Positions 1 to 10,701 of a DNA stretch of 37,732 bases are shown piece after piece. The first letter of the stretch is position 1; each line of letters begins with the position of its first letter. The notes beneath the pieces are model-generated. The model was not told the origin of the DNA. It worked only from the letters and a program-made list of their open reading frames with translations, and did no database searches. Source of the DNA: Pseudomonas sp. BN417 (GTDB lineage: Bacteria > Pseudomonadota > Gammaproteobacteria > Pseudomonadales > Pseudomonadaceae). The DNA lies in contig NZ_SSOJ01000157.1 in NCBI RefSeq assembly GCF_029871205.1, positions 23,523 through 61,254 of the forward strand, read 5' to 3'. The translations under genes were made by a program, and so were the position numbers.

Positions 1-59
1 GTTAGAATACCGGCCTGTCACGCCGGGGGTCGCGGGTTCGAGTCCCGTCCGCTGCGCCA
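1..59 (+). tRNA. tRNA-Asp (GTC), 5' truncated by window edge
   Basis: These 59 bases are identical to positions 180-238 of the complete tRNA-Asp downstream. The anticodon GTC is at 17-19, followed by the T arm, the 3' acceptor strand and an encoded CCA at 57-59. The acceptor 5' strand and most of the D arm lie before the window, so this is a cut copy, not a pseudogene. It is the first of at least two tandem tRNA-Asp genes. Confidence 0.93.
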
Positions 60-161
60 TATTTCCCATGTTCGAGTCTCTCGGGCATGAGGCGGCAAGG
101 TCTTTGAGGCCGGGTCGCCAGACGAAGCAAAGGTTCCACCGGACGCAAGTCCAACCGACGC

Positions 162-238
162 GCAGCGGTAGTTCAGTCGGTTAGAATACCGGCCTGTCAC
201 GCCGGGGGTCGCGGGTTCGAGTCCCGTCCGCTGCGCCA
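162..238 (+). tRNA. tRNA-Asp (GTC)
   Basis: This is a complete 77-nt cloverleaf. The acceptor strands 162-168 and 228-234 pair in all seven positions, with G235 as discriminator and CCA encoded at 236-238. The anticodon GTC is at 196-198 and the T-arm motif GGTTCGA is present. It decodes GAC and GAU. It is a tandem duplicate of the tRNA at the window start, separated by about 100 bp, and is followed after 6 bases by an intrinsic terminator, so both are probably processed from one transcript. Confidence 0.97.
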
Positions 239-244
239 TATAGA

Positions 245-277
245 AGCCCTCAGGTAGCAATACCTGGGGGCTTTTTC
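245..277 (+). terminator. Rho-independent terminator of the tRNA-Asp transcript
   Basis: A 12-bp stem (245-256 with 261-272, one G-T pair) is closed by a GCAA tetraloop and followed by a run of T at 272-276. It directly follows the second tRNA-Asp. Confidence 0.92.
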
Positions 278-300
278 TTTGTCTGACGTTCGGGGCTGAT

Positions 301-366
301 CGTAGGGTGCGCCCTGCGCACCAGGCAGTCCGCGCGGGAGTTCCGGTGCGCGCAGCGCACCCTACG
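301..366. repeat. Intergenic inverted repeat (CGTAGGGTGCGC type)
   Basis: The outer arms CGTAGGGTGCGC (301-312) and GCGCACCCTACG (355-366) are perfect 12-base inverted copies. An imperfect inner pair built on TGCGCACC/GGTGCGCG lies between them. No ORF is present. This is the form of a short dispersed palindromic (REP/BIME-like) element; copy number in the genome cannot be judged here. Confidence 0.75.
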
Positions 367-435
367 AGGAATTACTCCCCCCTTCTTCTTCCTTCCCTGG
401 GGTAATTTTCCGGTCACCTGCACTCGTTACCTTAT

Positions 436-451
436 TGGCATGGTCTTTGTT
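436..451 (+). promoter_or_regulatory. Possible sigma-54 (-24/-12) promoter of the small ORF
   Basis: TGGCAT, five bases, then TTGTT matches the sigma-54 layout (TGGCAC-N5-TTGCA) with exact spacing. It departs at the sixth base of the -24 box and, more seriously, at the C of the -12 GC. It lies 34 bases upstream of the 28-codon ORF. The call is weak because of the -12 mismatch. Confidence 0.35.
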
Positions 452-485
452 TACAGATCCATGTCGAAACCAGGAGGAGCGGAAA

Positions 486-572
486 ATGGACGACTACCAG
501 GAAGAGATTCTCGATTTCCACGCCGACGAGCAGGACCCGGTGGAGCCGGCCGACGACGCCACCGAGATGTGA
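486..572 (+). CDS. 28-residue acidic small protein, unknown function
   Basis: The ATG at 486 is preceded by a perfect AGGAGG (472-477) at 8-base spacing, one of the best ribosome binding sites in the window. The product starts MDDYQEEILDFHADEQDP and ends in ATEM. About half the residues are Asp or Glu, with no signal peptide or membrane segment. The TGA (570-572) abuts the end of the convergent AraC-type gene at 573. I do not recognise the family. The strong ribosome binding site and strongly biased composition argue for a translated micro-protein, but conservation in other genomes was not checked. Confidence 0.6.
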   Translation: MDDYQEEILDFHADEQDPVEPADDATEM

Positions 573-1606
573 TCAGCCCACTTGGCGCTGGGCGCGGCGG
601 AACTCGCCGGGCGTGCTGCCGCTCCAGCGCTTGAAGGCGCGCTGGAAGGCTTCCGCGGACGCGAAGCCGAGCAGGTAGGCGATCTCACCGAAGGTCAGTT
701 CGGTGTCGCGGATATAGGCCATGGCCAGGTCGCGGCGGGTTTCGTTGAGGATGGTGCGGAACTGCGTGCCTTCCTCGGCCAGCTTGCGGCGCAGCGTCCA
801 GCTCGGCATTTGCAGGCGTGCGGCCACTTCGTCCAGGTCCGGTTCGCGGCCATGCAGCAGTGGCCCCAGCAATTGGATGATGCGCTCGTGCAGGCTGCGG
901 GTGCGCGTCAGCTGCTGCAATTCCCTTTCACAGATATCCAGCAGCTGCCGCCAGGTGCTTGGGCAATGTTCCTGGCCGCGCAATGCCAGGGTGTCCAGGG
1001 ACAGGCGCAGCTGGTTGGCGCCGGCCTCGAACTCCACCGGGCAGCCGAAGTGCTCCGCATAGCGTTCGGCGTAGTCGGGAGCGGCGAACTCGATTTCGAT
1101 CTTCTCCACCCTTATCGCGTTACCGGTCAGTTGGCCCAGGTAGCTTTGCCAGCCCGCCAGTACCGAATCCACCACGAAACGGTTGAAGGCGTTGTAAGGG
1201 CTGATGGAGTAGAAGCGCAGCCAGGCGCCCTTGCTGTCCTCATGGAAGCTCGACTGGCCGCGGTAGTTGCTGGCGTAGAGCCGCTCGAAGCGGGTCAGGG
1301 CGCGGGCGGCCTCGCGCAGGTTCGGCGCCTGGGCGGCGCAGACGCCGGCCAGGCCCAGTTGGCCGAGGCGGCTCAGGCGGCCCATGGCCAGGCCCAGGGC
1401 CGGGTCGCCGCAGAGCTGAATGGCCGCATGGCCGAGGCGCATGAAACGAGGGATCGACAGACGCGCCTGGGGCTCGGCCAGTCGTGCCTGGTCCAGGCCG
1501 AAGCGCTGCAGCAATTCCTCGGGCGACTGCCCGGCCTGTTCCAGGGCGGCCGCCATGCCGTGGACGAAGCCCACGGACAGGTCGCCCAGCTTGACCCTTT
1601 GCGCCT

Positions 1607-1610
<4 letters not shown>
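573..1610 (-). CDS. AraC-family transcriptional regulator (Arabinose_bd-type N-terminal domain)
   Basis: This is a 345-residue regulator. Residues 1 to about 210 resemble the N-terminal ligand domain shared by OruR-like AraC regulators. The C-terminal ~100 residues form the paired helix-turn-helix DNA-binding domain, with the hallmark LGFASAEAFQRAFKRWSGSTPGEFR near the end. The start is GTG (1608-1610). It overlaps the TGA of the upstream lipoprotein gene in a GTGA, so the two are probably one translationally coupled transcript. A tandem 15-bp direct repeat with 21-bp period sits in the divergent region before the lipoprotein gene and fadH, and is the natural candidate operator. The inducing ligand is unknown; linkage to fadH suggests a fatty-acid-related signal, which is inference. 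Confidence 0.9.
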
Positions 1611-4779
<3,169 letters not shown>

Positions 4780-4787
4780 TCCACCCC

Positions 4788-4816
4788 GCCGCCCGGTGCA
4801 ATGCCGGGCGGCTTCC
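4788..4816 (+). terminator. Likely fadH terminator hairpin
   Basis: A perfect 9-bp GC stem (GCCGCCCGG 4788-4796 with CCGGGCGGC 4804-4812) and a 7-base loop sit 8 bases after the fadH stop. The T run is poor (TTCCCC), so termination may be partial or the hairpin may protect the mRNA 3' end. Confidence 0.55.
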
Positions 4817-4899
4817 CCGCCAAGCCGAACCATGTCACATTTTCACCTCGCCACCGGTCTGCTCGAGGTTCGTGGCTGACGTCTGCCAACCCAGTCACA

Positions 4900-4938
4900 T
4901 TGCCCACCGGCTAATATCCCCTAGACTTTTCTAAAGTC
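4900..4938 (+). promoter_or_regulatory. Possible promoter and inverted repeat before the coiled-coil gene
   Basis: TTGCCC (4900-4905), 16 bases, then TAGACT (4922-4927) is a weak sigma-70-like pair. The inverted repeat GACTTT-TCT-AAAGTC (4924-4938) overlaps its -10. The rest of the 4817-5026 spacer shows no gene. Confidence 0.3.
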
Positions 4939-5026
4939 CGGATTGGTGCGTGCGGTCGAATGCCGCGTGCGCCCCGCCCCCATCAACGCCCGCCGTGATT
5001 CACTGCGTAGAGCCAGAGGTAGAGCG

Positions 5027-6397
5027 ATGAGCATGCTGAAGAAGCCGCAACTGGTGGAAGCCGTCGTGTTCTACAACGACCGCGGCATCTGCAAGCAGAT
5101 GCTCTACTCGGAGTTCGAAGCCATTCTCGACGGCGTGGTAGGCCTGCCGGAATTCGCCGACTGCCAGATGCGCCTGGCCTACCTCATGATCAACCCGCGC
5201 CTGCAGGTGCGCTCGGTGGTCTTCTTCTATCTGGACTTCGACGAGGAGGGCCGTGCCGACACCGGCTGGAACCTGCCCCTGCGGCAGTTGGCCGAGCGCG
5301 CTGGGCGCGGGCCGGACCTCGGCGCCGGCCCCATTCGCCTGGCCTGCCGCAGCCAGTGTCCGGTGTCCTGGCAGCAGATGCACCTCTGGGACCCGAGCCT
5401 CAACGCCGACAGCAACGACCTGGCGCTGCTGCGCGACGCCATCAAGGGCAATAACCTCGGTTTGCTGGTGGAAGAGGAGCTGCCTCAGGTGCTGGACGCC
5501 GAGCGGCTGCAGGTGGCCCCGGAAGACAGCTGGTACGCGCCGCCGGAAATCACCAAGGAGATGGCCGAGCAGTTGGCGGAAAAGATGGAAAAGGAGCACC
5601 GCCTGAAGACCGCCCAACTGGTCCGCCAGCAGCGCCTGCGTCTCAGCTCCCTCAGCCAGCAGAACGAAGAGGCACTGGCGCGGGCGCGCCAGGCCGCCGA
5701 CCAGAGCAACACCGCGCTGCAGGAGCAGATACGTTCCCTCCAGCACGCGCTGCGCCAGCAGGAAGAGACCAATGCCGGCCTGCAGGCCCAGCTCGCCAGC
5801 GAGTCGGAGCGCTACCAGGCCAGCCGCGAAGAGATGAACCAGAAGTTGCGGGCCCTGGAGCGCCATGGGCGCACCGAGGCGGACATACTTCGCGCTCAGT
5901 TCGAGGGCGAACTCGAGGCGAGAGTCGCCGCCGCTGTGGCCGAGTACCGCGAGCAGCTCGCCATTCATGATGTCGAGCTTGCCTATCGGGACCAGCTGGA
6001 CGCCCAGCTGCAGGCCGAGCTCAGTCGCCTGCGCCAGGAATGCGAAGCACTCGAAAGCCAGTCCGGGCAGTTGGTTCTGGAGCGCCTGGCGCAGCTGGGC
6101 GTGGTCTTCGTGGTCTACCACCCCGGCGCCGGCCATCTGACCATCCCGCTTTCCGACATCGCCCGCTACCAGGACAATCCCCTGGCCTACGCTGCGGCCA
6201 AATGCTTCGTCTCCGAGAACCAGTACCGCCAGTGGCTGGCCCATTACCAGCAGCCTACCTGCGAGGCGAGCCTGCCCAATGGCGACCGTTGCAGCATGCC
6301 CATCGACCGCGTCGAGGCGCCCAGCCGCTTCGTCACCGGCGAATCCAATTGCTGTCCCCGGCACCGGGCGGGACGGCACCTGCGCACCGCCGGTTGA
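5027..6397 (+). CDS. Coiled-coil protein with C-terminal Cys/His cluster, unknown function
   Basis: The product has 456 residues. Residues 1 to about 190 form a mixed alpha/beta domain containing MLYSEFEAILDGVVGLPEFA and RSVVFFYLDFDEEG. Residues about 195-350 are a long Gln/Glu/Arg/Ala-rich coiled coil. The C-terminal domain ends with a Cys/His group (CEASLPNGDRC, then CCPRHR) that could bind a metal. No Walker motif is present, so a ParA-type name sometimes attached to such proteins in Pseudomonas would not be supported. The ATG at 5027 has AGAGGTAGAG upstream; an in-frame extension back to a non-ATG start at 4943 is less likely. It probably acts as a structural or scaffold protein; no specific role can be inferred. 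Confidence 0.8.
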   Translation: MSMLKKPQLVEAVVFYNDRGICKQMLYSEFEAILDGVVGLPEFADCQMRLAYLMINPRLQVRSVVFFYLDFDEEGRADTGWNLPLRQLAERAGRGPDLGAGPIRLACRSQCPVSWQQMHLWDPSLNADSNDLALLRDAIKGNNLGLLVEEELPQVLDAERLQVAPEDSWYAPPEITKEMAEQLAEKMEKEHRLKTAQLVRQQRLRLSSLSQQNEEALARARQAADQSNTALQEQIRSLQHALRQQEETNAGLQAQLASESERYQASREEMNQKLRALERHGRTEADILRAQFEGELEARVAAAVAEYREQLAIHDVELAYRDQLDAQLQAELSRLRQECEALESQSGQLVLERLAQLGVVFVVYHPGAGHLTIPLSDIARYQDNPLAYAAAKCFVSENQYRQWLAHYQQPTCEASLPNGDRCSMPIDRVEAPSRFVTGESNCCPRHRAGRHLRTAG

Positions 6398-6463
6398 GCG
6401 GCTCGCCCAGTACGCGCCTGGATTATCCTTGCGCCCCCTTGGCGGACGCCCACGGACGCGACC

Positions 6464-7435
6464 TTGCCCCTGACCCTGCCTGACTGGAACCCCCGCGCCT
6501 CCCTCGAGCCCTTGCGCCTGCCCTGGCTGGCCGCTGCCGGGCTGGAGCTGGCCGTGCTGCGCCTGGACGCCCTGGACCCGCTGGTGTCGGGCAACAAGTG
6601 GTTCAAGCTGGCGCCCTACCTGGCCGAGGCCGCCCGCAACGGCGCCGAGGGCGTGATCAGCCTGGGCGGCGCTCATTCCAACCACCTCCACGCCCTGGCA
6701 GCTGCCGGCGCGCGCTTCGGTTTCGCCACCGTTGGCCTGCTGCGCGGCGAGCCCCAGCAGACGCCAACGGTGCAGGACCTGCAGGAGTTTGGCATGGCAC
6801 TGCACTGGCTTGGCTACGGCGGTTACCGGGAGCGCCACCAGTCGGGCTTCTGGGAACCCTGGTTGCAACGCTACCGGGGCTTCCAGCCGGTGCCCGAGGG
6901 CGGCGGTGGCCTGCCGGGGGCCCGGGGCTGCATGGGGCTGGTGGCGATGATCCGCGAACAACTGGACAGCCTCGGCTGGGACGACTACCACAGCCTTTGG
7001 GTCGCCGCCGGTACCGGCACCACCCTGGCGGGGCTGGTGCTGGGCGAGGACGGCCGGCACCCGGTGATGGGCGCCCTGGCGGTGCCGCCTGACCACGGCG
7101 TAGCCGAGCAGGTGCGTACCCTCCTTGTCGGCGCGGGCCGGACCGACCAGGGCTACCGCCTGATCGACGCCAGTCGCGGCGGTTTCGCCCGGCTGGACGC
7201 CCAGCTTGCACGCTTTCTCCTCGACAGCGAGCGCGACGGCGGCCTGGCCCTGGAGCCCCTCTATACCGCCAAGGCGCTGCTGGCGATCCGCGAAGACGCC
7301 GAGGCCGGACGCATTCCCGCCGGCAGTCGCCTGGTGCTGCTGCATACCGGTGGCTTGCAGGGGCGCCGGGCCATGCAGGCCAAACTGTTGCAACTGGCCG
7401 GCTACACTGACCGGGCAATGGAAGAACAAGGATGA
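6464..7435 (+). CDS. PLP-dependent D-cysteine desulfhydrase / ACC deaminase family enzyme
   Basis: The 323 residues match the fold-type II PLP enzymes that include D-cysteine desulfhydrase (D-Cys to pyruvate, H2S and ammonia) and 1-aminocyclopropane-1-carboxylate deaminase. Lys45 in VSGNKWFKL is the expected Schiff-base lysine, GGAHSNHLHALAA is the cofactor/substrate loop, and AAGTGTTLAGLVLG binds the phosphate. The likely start is TTG at 6464, with no strong ribosome binding site and no better in-frame start nearby. The stop is 4 bases before the ATG of the cNMP/rhodanese gene, so the two are cotranscribed. Because that partner has a sulfur-transfer domain, D-cysteine desulfhydration is the more attractive of the two activities, but substrate specificity cannot be read from sequence. 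Confidence 0.85.
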   Translation: MPLTLPDWNPRASLEPLRLPWLAAAGLELAVLRLDALDPLVSGNKWFKLAPYLAEAARNGAEGVISLGGAHSNHLHALAAAGARFGFATVGLLRGEPQQTPTVQDLQEFGMALHWLGYGGYRERHQSGFWEPWLQRYRGFQPVPEGGGGLPGARGCMGLVAMIREQLDSLGWDDYHSLWVAAGTGTTLAGLVLGEDGRHPVMGALAVPPDHGVAEQVRTLLVGAGRTDQGYRLIDASRGGFARLDAQLARFLLDSERDGGLALEPLYTAKALLAIREDAEAGRIPAGSRLVLLHTGGLQGRRAMQAKLLQLAGYTDRAMEEQG

Positions 7436-7439
7436 CTCC

Positions 7440-8546
7440 ATGAGCGAAGCCCTGAATCCCCAGCAGCTGCGTAGCCTGGTTCCGCTCAATGCGCTGTCCG
7501 AGCAGCAGTGGCGCGAGTTGCGTTCGCAGCTGGAGCCGCAGCCGCTGTTGGCGGGCCAGTTGCTGTTCCGTCGCGGCGACCAGGCGCGCCTGACCTACTA
7601 CCTGCTCTCCGGCGAACTGCGCCTGCGCGATGCCCTGGGCGCCGAGGTGCGCGTGGAGGCCGGCAGCGAGTCCGGCTGTCATCCCATATCCCCGAGCCTG
7701 CCGCGCCTTCACGAGGCGATGGCCTTGCGCGACTGCGCCTTGCTGGCCATCGACAGCGCCACCCTGGCACGCCAGCTGACCTGGCGCTCCGCCCAGCAGG
7801 ACCTGCTGCTGGAGCTTGACCAGGCGGGCGATAGCGAATGGCTGGAGTCACTGCTGGCCAGCCCGCTGCTGGCCAAGGTGCCGCCGGCCAATGTGCGCAG
7901 CATGCTGGAACGCCTGCGGCGGGTGGAACTGCCGGCGGGTAGTCGGGTGATGAGCGAAGGGGAGGAGGGCGACTGCTGCTATTTCCTGCAGTCCGGCCGT
8001 GCCGAGGTGATCCGCGGTGCTGGCAGCGAAGCGCAGCTGCTGGCCGAACTGGAGGTGGGCGCGTGCTTTGGCGAGGAAGCCCTGCTCGGGGATTGCCCGC
8101 GCAACGCCAGCGTCACGCTGCTGGAAGACGGTGTGCTGCAACGCCTTGACCGTGGGGACTTTCTCGAACTGCTCAAGGCGCCGGTGGTCGATGAAGTCAG
8201 TTTCGGCGAGGCGGTGCGCCTGTTGGGGAGCGGCGGCCAATGGCTGGATGTGCGCCTGCAGGAAGAGTACGAGCGTGCCCATGCGCCCCAGGCGCTGAAC
8301 ATGCCCCTGCACCTGCTGCGCCTGAAAGCCCGGCTGCTGGACGGCGGCGCCACTTACCTGTGCTACTGCGACAGTGGCAGGCGCAGCGCCAGTGCGGTGT
8401 TCATGCTGTCCCAGCTGGGTTTTCGCGCCTATGCGCTGCGCGATGGCCTGGATGCCTTGCCGGCCCTGCAGCGCGATGCGCTGATCAGTGAGGCCGGCGC
8501 CGGCTACCTGGCCCGCTCCGGCGGCCGTATCGAACGCAGCCGCTGA
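7440..8546 (+). CDS. Tandem cyclic-nucleotide-binding domains fused to rhodanese domain
   Basis: This 368-residue soluble protein starts at the ATG at 7440, 7 bases after AAGGA. The first cNMP-like domain (about 15-130) lacks a clear phosphate-binding cassette. The second (about 145-255) has a full one: FGEEALLGDCPRNASV, with Gly211, Glu212, Arg221 and Asn222. The C-terminal rhodanese domain (about 265-350) has the active-site loop CDSGRRS with Cys310. No helix-turn-helix follows, so it is not a CRP-type transcription factor. It probably couples nucleotide sensing to sulfane-sulfur transfer. It follows the PLP enzyme by 4 bases. Confidence 0.88.
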   Translation: MSEALNPQQLRSLVPLNALSEQQWRELRSQLEPQPLLAGQLLFRRGDQARLTYYLLSGELRLRDALGAEVRVEAGSESGCHPISPSLPRLHEAMALRDCALLAIDSATLARQLTWRSAQQDLLLELDQAGDSEWLESLLASPLLAKVPPANVRSMLERLRRVELPAGSRVMSEGEEGDCCYFLQSGRAEVIRGAGSEAQLLAELEVGACFGEEALLGDCPRNASVTLLEDGVLQRLDRGDFLELLKAPVVDEVSFGEAVRLLGSGGQWLDVRLQEEYERAHAPQALNMPLHLLRLKARLLDGGATYLCYCDSGRRSASAVFMLSQLGFRAYALRDGLDALPALQRDALISEAGAGYLARSGGRIERSR

Positions 8547-8589
8547 GGCACTTGCCGTAGCTCGGATCGTCAAGGCTAGTGGGGATACT

Positions 8590-8685
8590 GTGGGGGCGAA
8601 TTCATTCGCGAAGCAGGCCGAAGGCCTGCCCTTCCAGCTCCCATGGGGGCACTACGTGCCCCATAGCGAATGAATTCGCCCCCAC
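8590..8685. repeat. 96-bp palindromic element with perfect 20-bp termini
   Basis: The left end 8590-8609 is the exact reverse complement of the right end 8666-8685 (GCGAATGAATTCGCCCCCAC). The core holds two smaller hairpins (AGGCC/GGCCT and ATGGGGGCAC/GTGCCCCAT). The 20-mer recurs three times in the tandem array at 24825-25285, so it belongs to a dispersed family. It lies between the convergent ends of the rhodanese and DUF1853 genes and could act as a two-way terminator. Confidence 0.85.
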
Positions 8686-8699
8686 GAGGAAAGGCAGGC

Positions 8700-8761
8700 C
8701 GTAGCCCGGCTGAAATCCGGGAGCTGCGGCGGGGTTTTCCCCGGATTGCATCCGGGCTACG
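8700..8761. repeat. GTAGCCCGG-type REP-like inverted repeat
   Basis: CGTAGCCCGG (8700-8709) and CCGGGCTACG (8752-8761) are perfect inverted copies. The imperfect inner arms are GCTGAAATCCGGG and CCCCGGATTGCATC. This is a second palindromic element directly beside the 96-bp one, in the same convergent spacer. Confidence 0.75.
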
Positions 8762-8775
8762 GAAGTCTGTGAACC

Positions 8776-9720
8776 CTACAGCGGCTGCATCGGCCAGCGG
8801 TCGCTGACCAGGAACGCCCGTTCGGCCTCCTGCCAGCGCCCGTCCTCGTTCGGCACCAGGCGTACCAGCAGGCGTGCGGGGCTGTCCGGCTGCAGCTGCT
8901 GGCACCACTGCCGGAAGCTTTCCTCACCCCAGCATTCGCCGGCATCGCAGGCCGCCGGGGCCAACCAGTCCTGGCGCGGCAGCGGCTGCCAGCAACCTTC
9001 GGCGCCCTGGCCAAGGAAGTCCTCCAGTTCGTTGTGGCGTAGCCAGCGCCCGCGCAAGTGGGCGGGATTGGCGCCGAGTGGCGCGGTGCAATTGCCCGGC
9101 CAGGGGTAGAAGAGGTAGCCGCCGAGCCAGAGTTCGGCGCTGGCCGGCTGGGCGTCCAGCTGGGCGAGGACCTGGCGGCTTTCGGGGCTGGCCGAGAGGG
9201 GCAGCTGGTGCAGGCTGAGGTGTTCCAGCTTGCGGTCGAGGCGGTCGTGGCTGCCCGGACCTATCCATTCCGAGGTATTGCCGCCATCGCCATGGCGCGG
9301 GCCCAGGTAGAGCTTGATCGCCAGTTCCAGGTGATGCACCCCTTCGGCGTCGCGCAGCAGCAGGTCGAGCTCGCCCAGGGTCTGTCCGGCGATGCGGATC
9401 GGCAGGTTGGCCGCCAGCAGCTCCACGCCCGGTGCCTGGCCCAGGGCGAATTGCCAGAGCTTCTCGTAATAGAGCCCGAGGCGGCGGTTGGAAGCCTGCG
9501 CCAGCCAGTGGTCGAGGGCTTCGGGATGTTGGTCCAGTTGACGCAGCCAGTCGGCCAGGCGGCCGGGGTGGCTGGCCCAGCCGCTGGCGCTCAGGGGGTG
9601 TCGCTGGCGCCAGGGCGGCTCGCTGAGCAGCGGCGGCGACAGCAACGCCCAAGCCAGGTCGCGCACGCCGGGGTGGCGCAGCTGGCGGGGCAGGTCGGTC
9701 AACGATTCGAAGGCTCGCAT
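8776..9720 (-). CDS. DUF1853 family protein
   Basis: The product has 314 residues, taking the ATG at 9718-9720 (MRAFESLTDLPRQLRHPGVRDLAWAL). The same frame stays open for 306 more codons upstream, but that part is antisense to nadK and is rejected. Conserved-looking motifs are YYEKLWQF (Glu86), GELDLLL (Asp119) and LELAIKLYLG (Glu132, Lys136), then GYLFYPW. The acidic-acidic-Lys pattern resembles a PD-(D/E)XK nuclease core; that link is inference. The protein is soluble, with no signal peptide. It is divergent from nadK with a 93-bp gap and converges on the rhodanese gene. Function is unknown. Confidence 0.85.
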   Translation of the reverse strand: MRAFESLTDLPRQLRHPGVRDLAWALLSPPLLSEPPWRQRHPLSASGWASHPGRLADWLRQLDQHPEALDHWLAQASNRRLGLYYEKLWQFALGQAPGVELLAANLPIRIAGQTLGELDLLLRDAEGVHHLELAIKLYLGPRHGDGGNTSEWIGPGSHDRLDRKLEHLSLHQLPLSASPESRQVLAQLDAQPASAELWLGGYLFYPWPGNCTAPLGANPAHLRGRWLRHNELEDFLGQGAEGCWQPLPRQDWLAPAACDAGECWGEESFRQWCQQLQPDSPARLLVRLVPNEDGRWQEAERAFLVSDRWPMQPL

Positions 9721-9744
9721 GTTGCGAGCATAGCCGACGGCGGT

Positions 9745-9774
9745 TTGCCGCTGTCCGCCGCTATCCTCCATAAT
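9745..9774 (+). promoter_or_regulatory. Putative sigma-70 promoter of the nadK operon
   Basis: TTGCCG (9745-9750), an 18-base spacer and CATAAT (9769-9774, five of six) lie 39 bases before the nadK start, in the divergent gap with the DUF1853 gene. Confidence 0.5.
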
Positions 9775-9813
9775 TCCGCCATTCCTCTCCTCGCAACGCC
9801 GCCCTGGAGCCCC

Positions 9814-10701
9814 ATGGAGCAATTCCGCAATATCGGCATCATCGGTCGCCTGGGCAGCCCCCATGTGCTCGACACCATCCGCCGGCTGAAGAAATTCCTG
9901 CTGGACCGTCACCTCCATGTGATCCTCGAAGACACCATCGCCGAGGTGTTGCCGGGCCATGGCCTGCAGACCTCTTCGCGCAAGATCCTCGGCGAGGTCT
10001 GCGACCTGGTGATAGTGGTCGGTGGCGACGGCAGCATGCTCGGCGCCGCGCGCGCGCTGGCGCGGCACAATATCCCGGTGCTGGGGATCAACCGCGGCAG
10101 CCTGGGCTTCCTCACCGATATCCGTCCCGACGAGCTGGAAGTGAAGGTGGCCGAGGTGCTGGATGGCCAGTACAGCGTCGAGAGCCGCTTCCTGCTCGAG
10201 GCTGAGGTCCGCCGCCATGGCGAGGCGATCGGCCAGGGCGACGCGCTGAACGATGTGGTGCTGCACCCCGGCAAGTCGACACGGATGATCGAATTCGAGC
10301 TGCATATCGACGGCCAGTTCGTCTGCAGCCAGAAGGCCGACGGCCTGATCATCGCCACCCCCACCGGCTCCACCGCCTACGCGCTGTCCGCCGGCGGGCC
10401 GATCATGCATCCCAAGCTGGACGCGATAGTGGTGGTGCCCATGTACCCGCACACCCTGTCCAGCCGGCCGATTGTGGTGGACAGCAACAGCGAGCTGAAG
10501 ATTGTGGTGTCGCCCAACCTGCAGATCTACCCACTGGTGTCCTGCGACGGCCAGAACCATTTCACCTGCGCCCCCGGCGATGCGATCACGGTGCGCAAGA
10601 AACCACAGAAGCTGCGCCTGATCCACCCGCTCGACCATAACTACTACGAGGTCTGCCGGACCAAGCTGGGCTGGGGCAGCCGACTCGGTGGAGGCGACTG
10701 A
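9814..10701 (+). CDS. nadK: NAD kinase
   Basis: NadK (also called PpnK) phosphorylates NAD to NADP in the cytosol and sets the NADPH supply. The 295 residues match the family length. The GGDG motif is at 70-73 within VIVVGGDGSMLGAAR, followed by GINRGSLGFLTDI and the substrate loop TPTGSTAYALSAGGPI. The ATG at 9814 has GGAG four bases upstream. The stop TGA (10699-10701) shares its last base with the ATG of the metallophosphatase gene. NADPH from this enzyme is the reductant used by FadH, though the genes are not in one operon. Confidence 0.97.
   Translation: MEQFRNIGIIGRLGSPHVLDTIRRLKKFLLDRHLHVILEDTIAEVLPGHGLQTSSRKILGEVCDLVIVVGGDGSMLGAARALARHNIPVLGINRGSLGFLTDIRPDELEVKVAEVLDGQYSVESRFLLEAEVRRHGEAIGQGDALNDVVLHPGKSTRMIEFELHIDGQFVCSQKADGLIIATPTGSTAYALSAGGPIMHPKLDAIVVVPMYPHTLSSRPIVVDSNSELKIVVSPNLQIYPLVSCDGQNHFTCAPGDAITVRKKPQKLRLIHPLDHNYYEVCRTKLGWGSRLGGGD

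Noticed and set aside
18-260. 80-codon minus-strand ORF over the tRNA genes
   Set aside because: It is antisense to two tRNA-Asp genes and a terminator; such ORFs are frequent annotation artefacts.
5000-7489. 829-codon minus-strand frame opposite the coiled-coil and PLP enzyme genes
   Set aside because: Antisense shadow of two genes with clear families; composition and lack of domains argue against coding.
7440-8546. CRP/FNR-type transcription factor
   Set aside because: The protein has cNMP-binding domains but ends in a rhodanese domain with no helix-turn-helix.
9721-10638. 306-codon upstream extension of the DUF1853 gene
   Set aside because: It lies antisense to nadK and its promoter; the family-like sequence begins at the ATG at 9718-9720.
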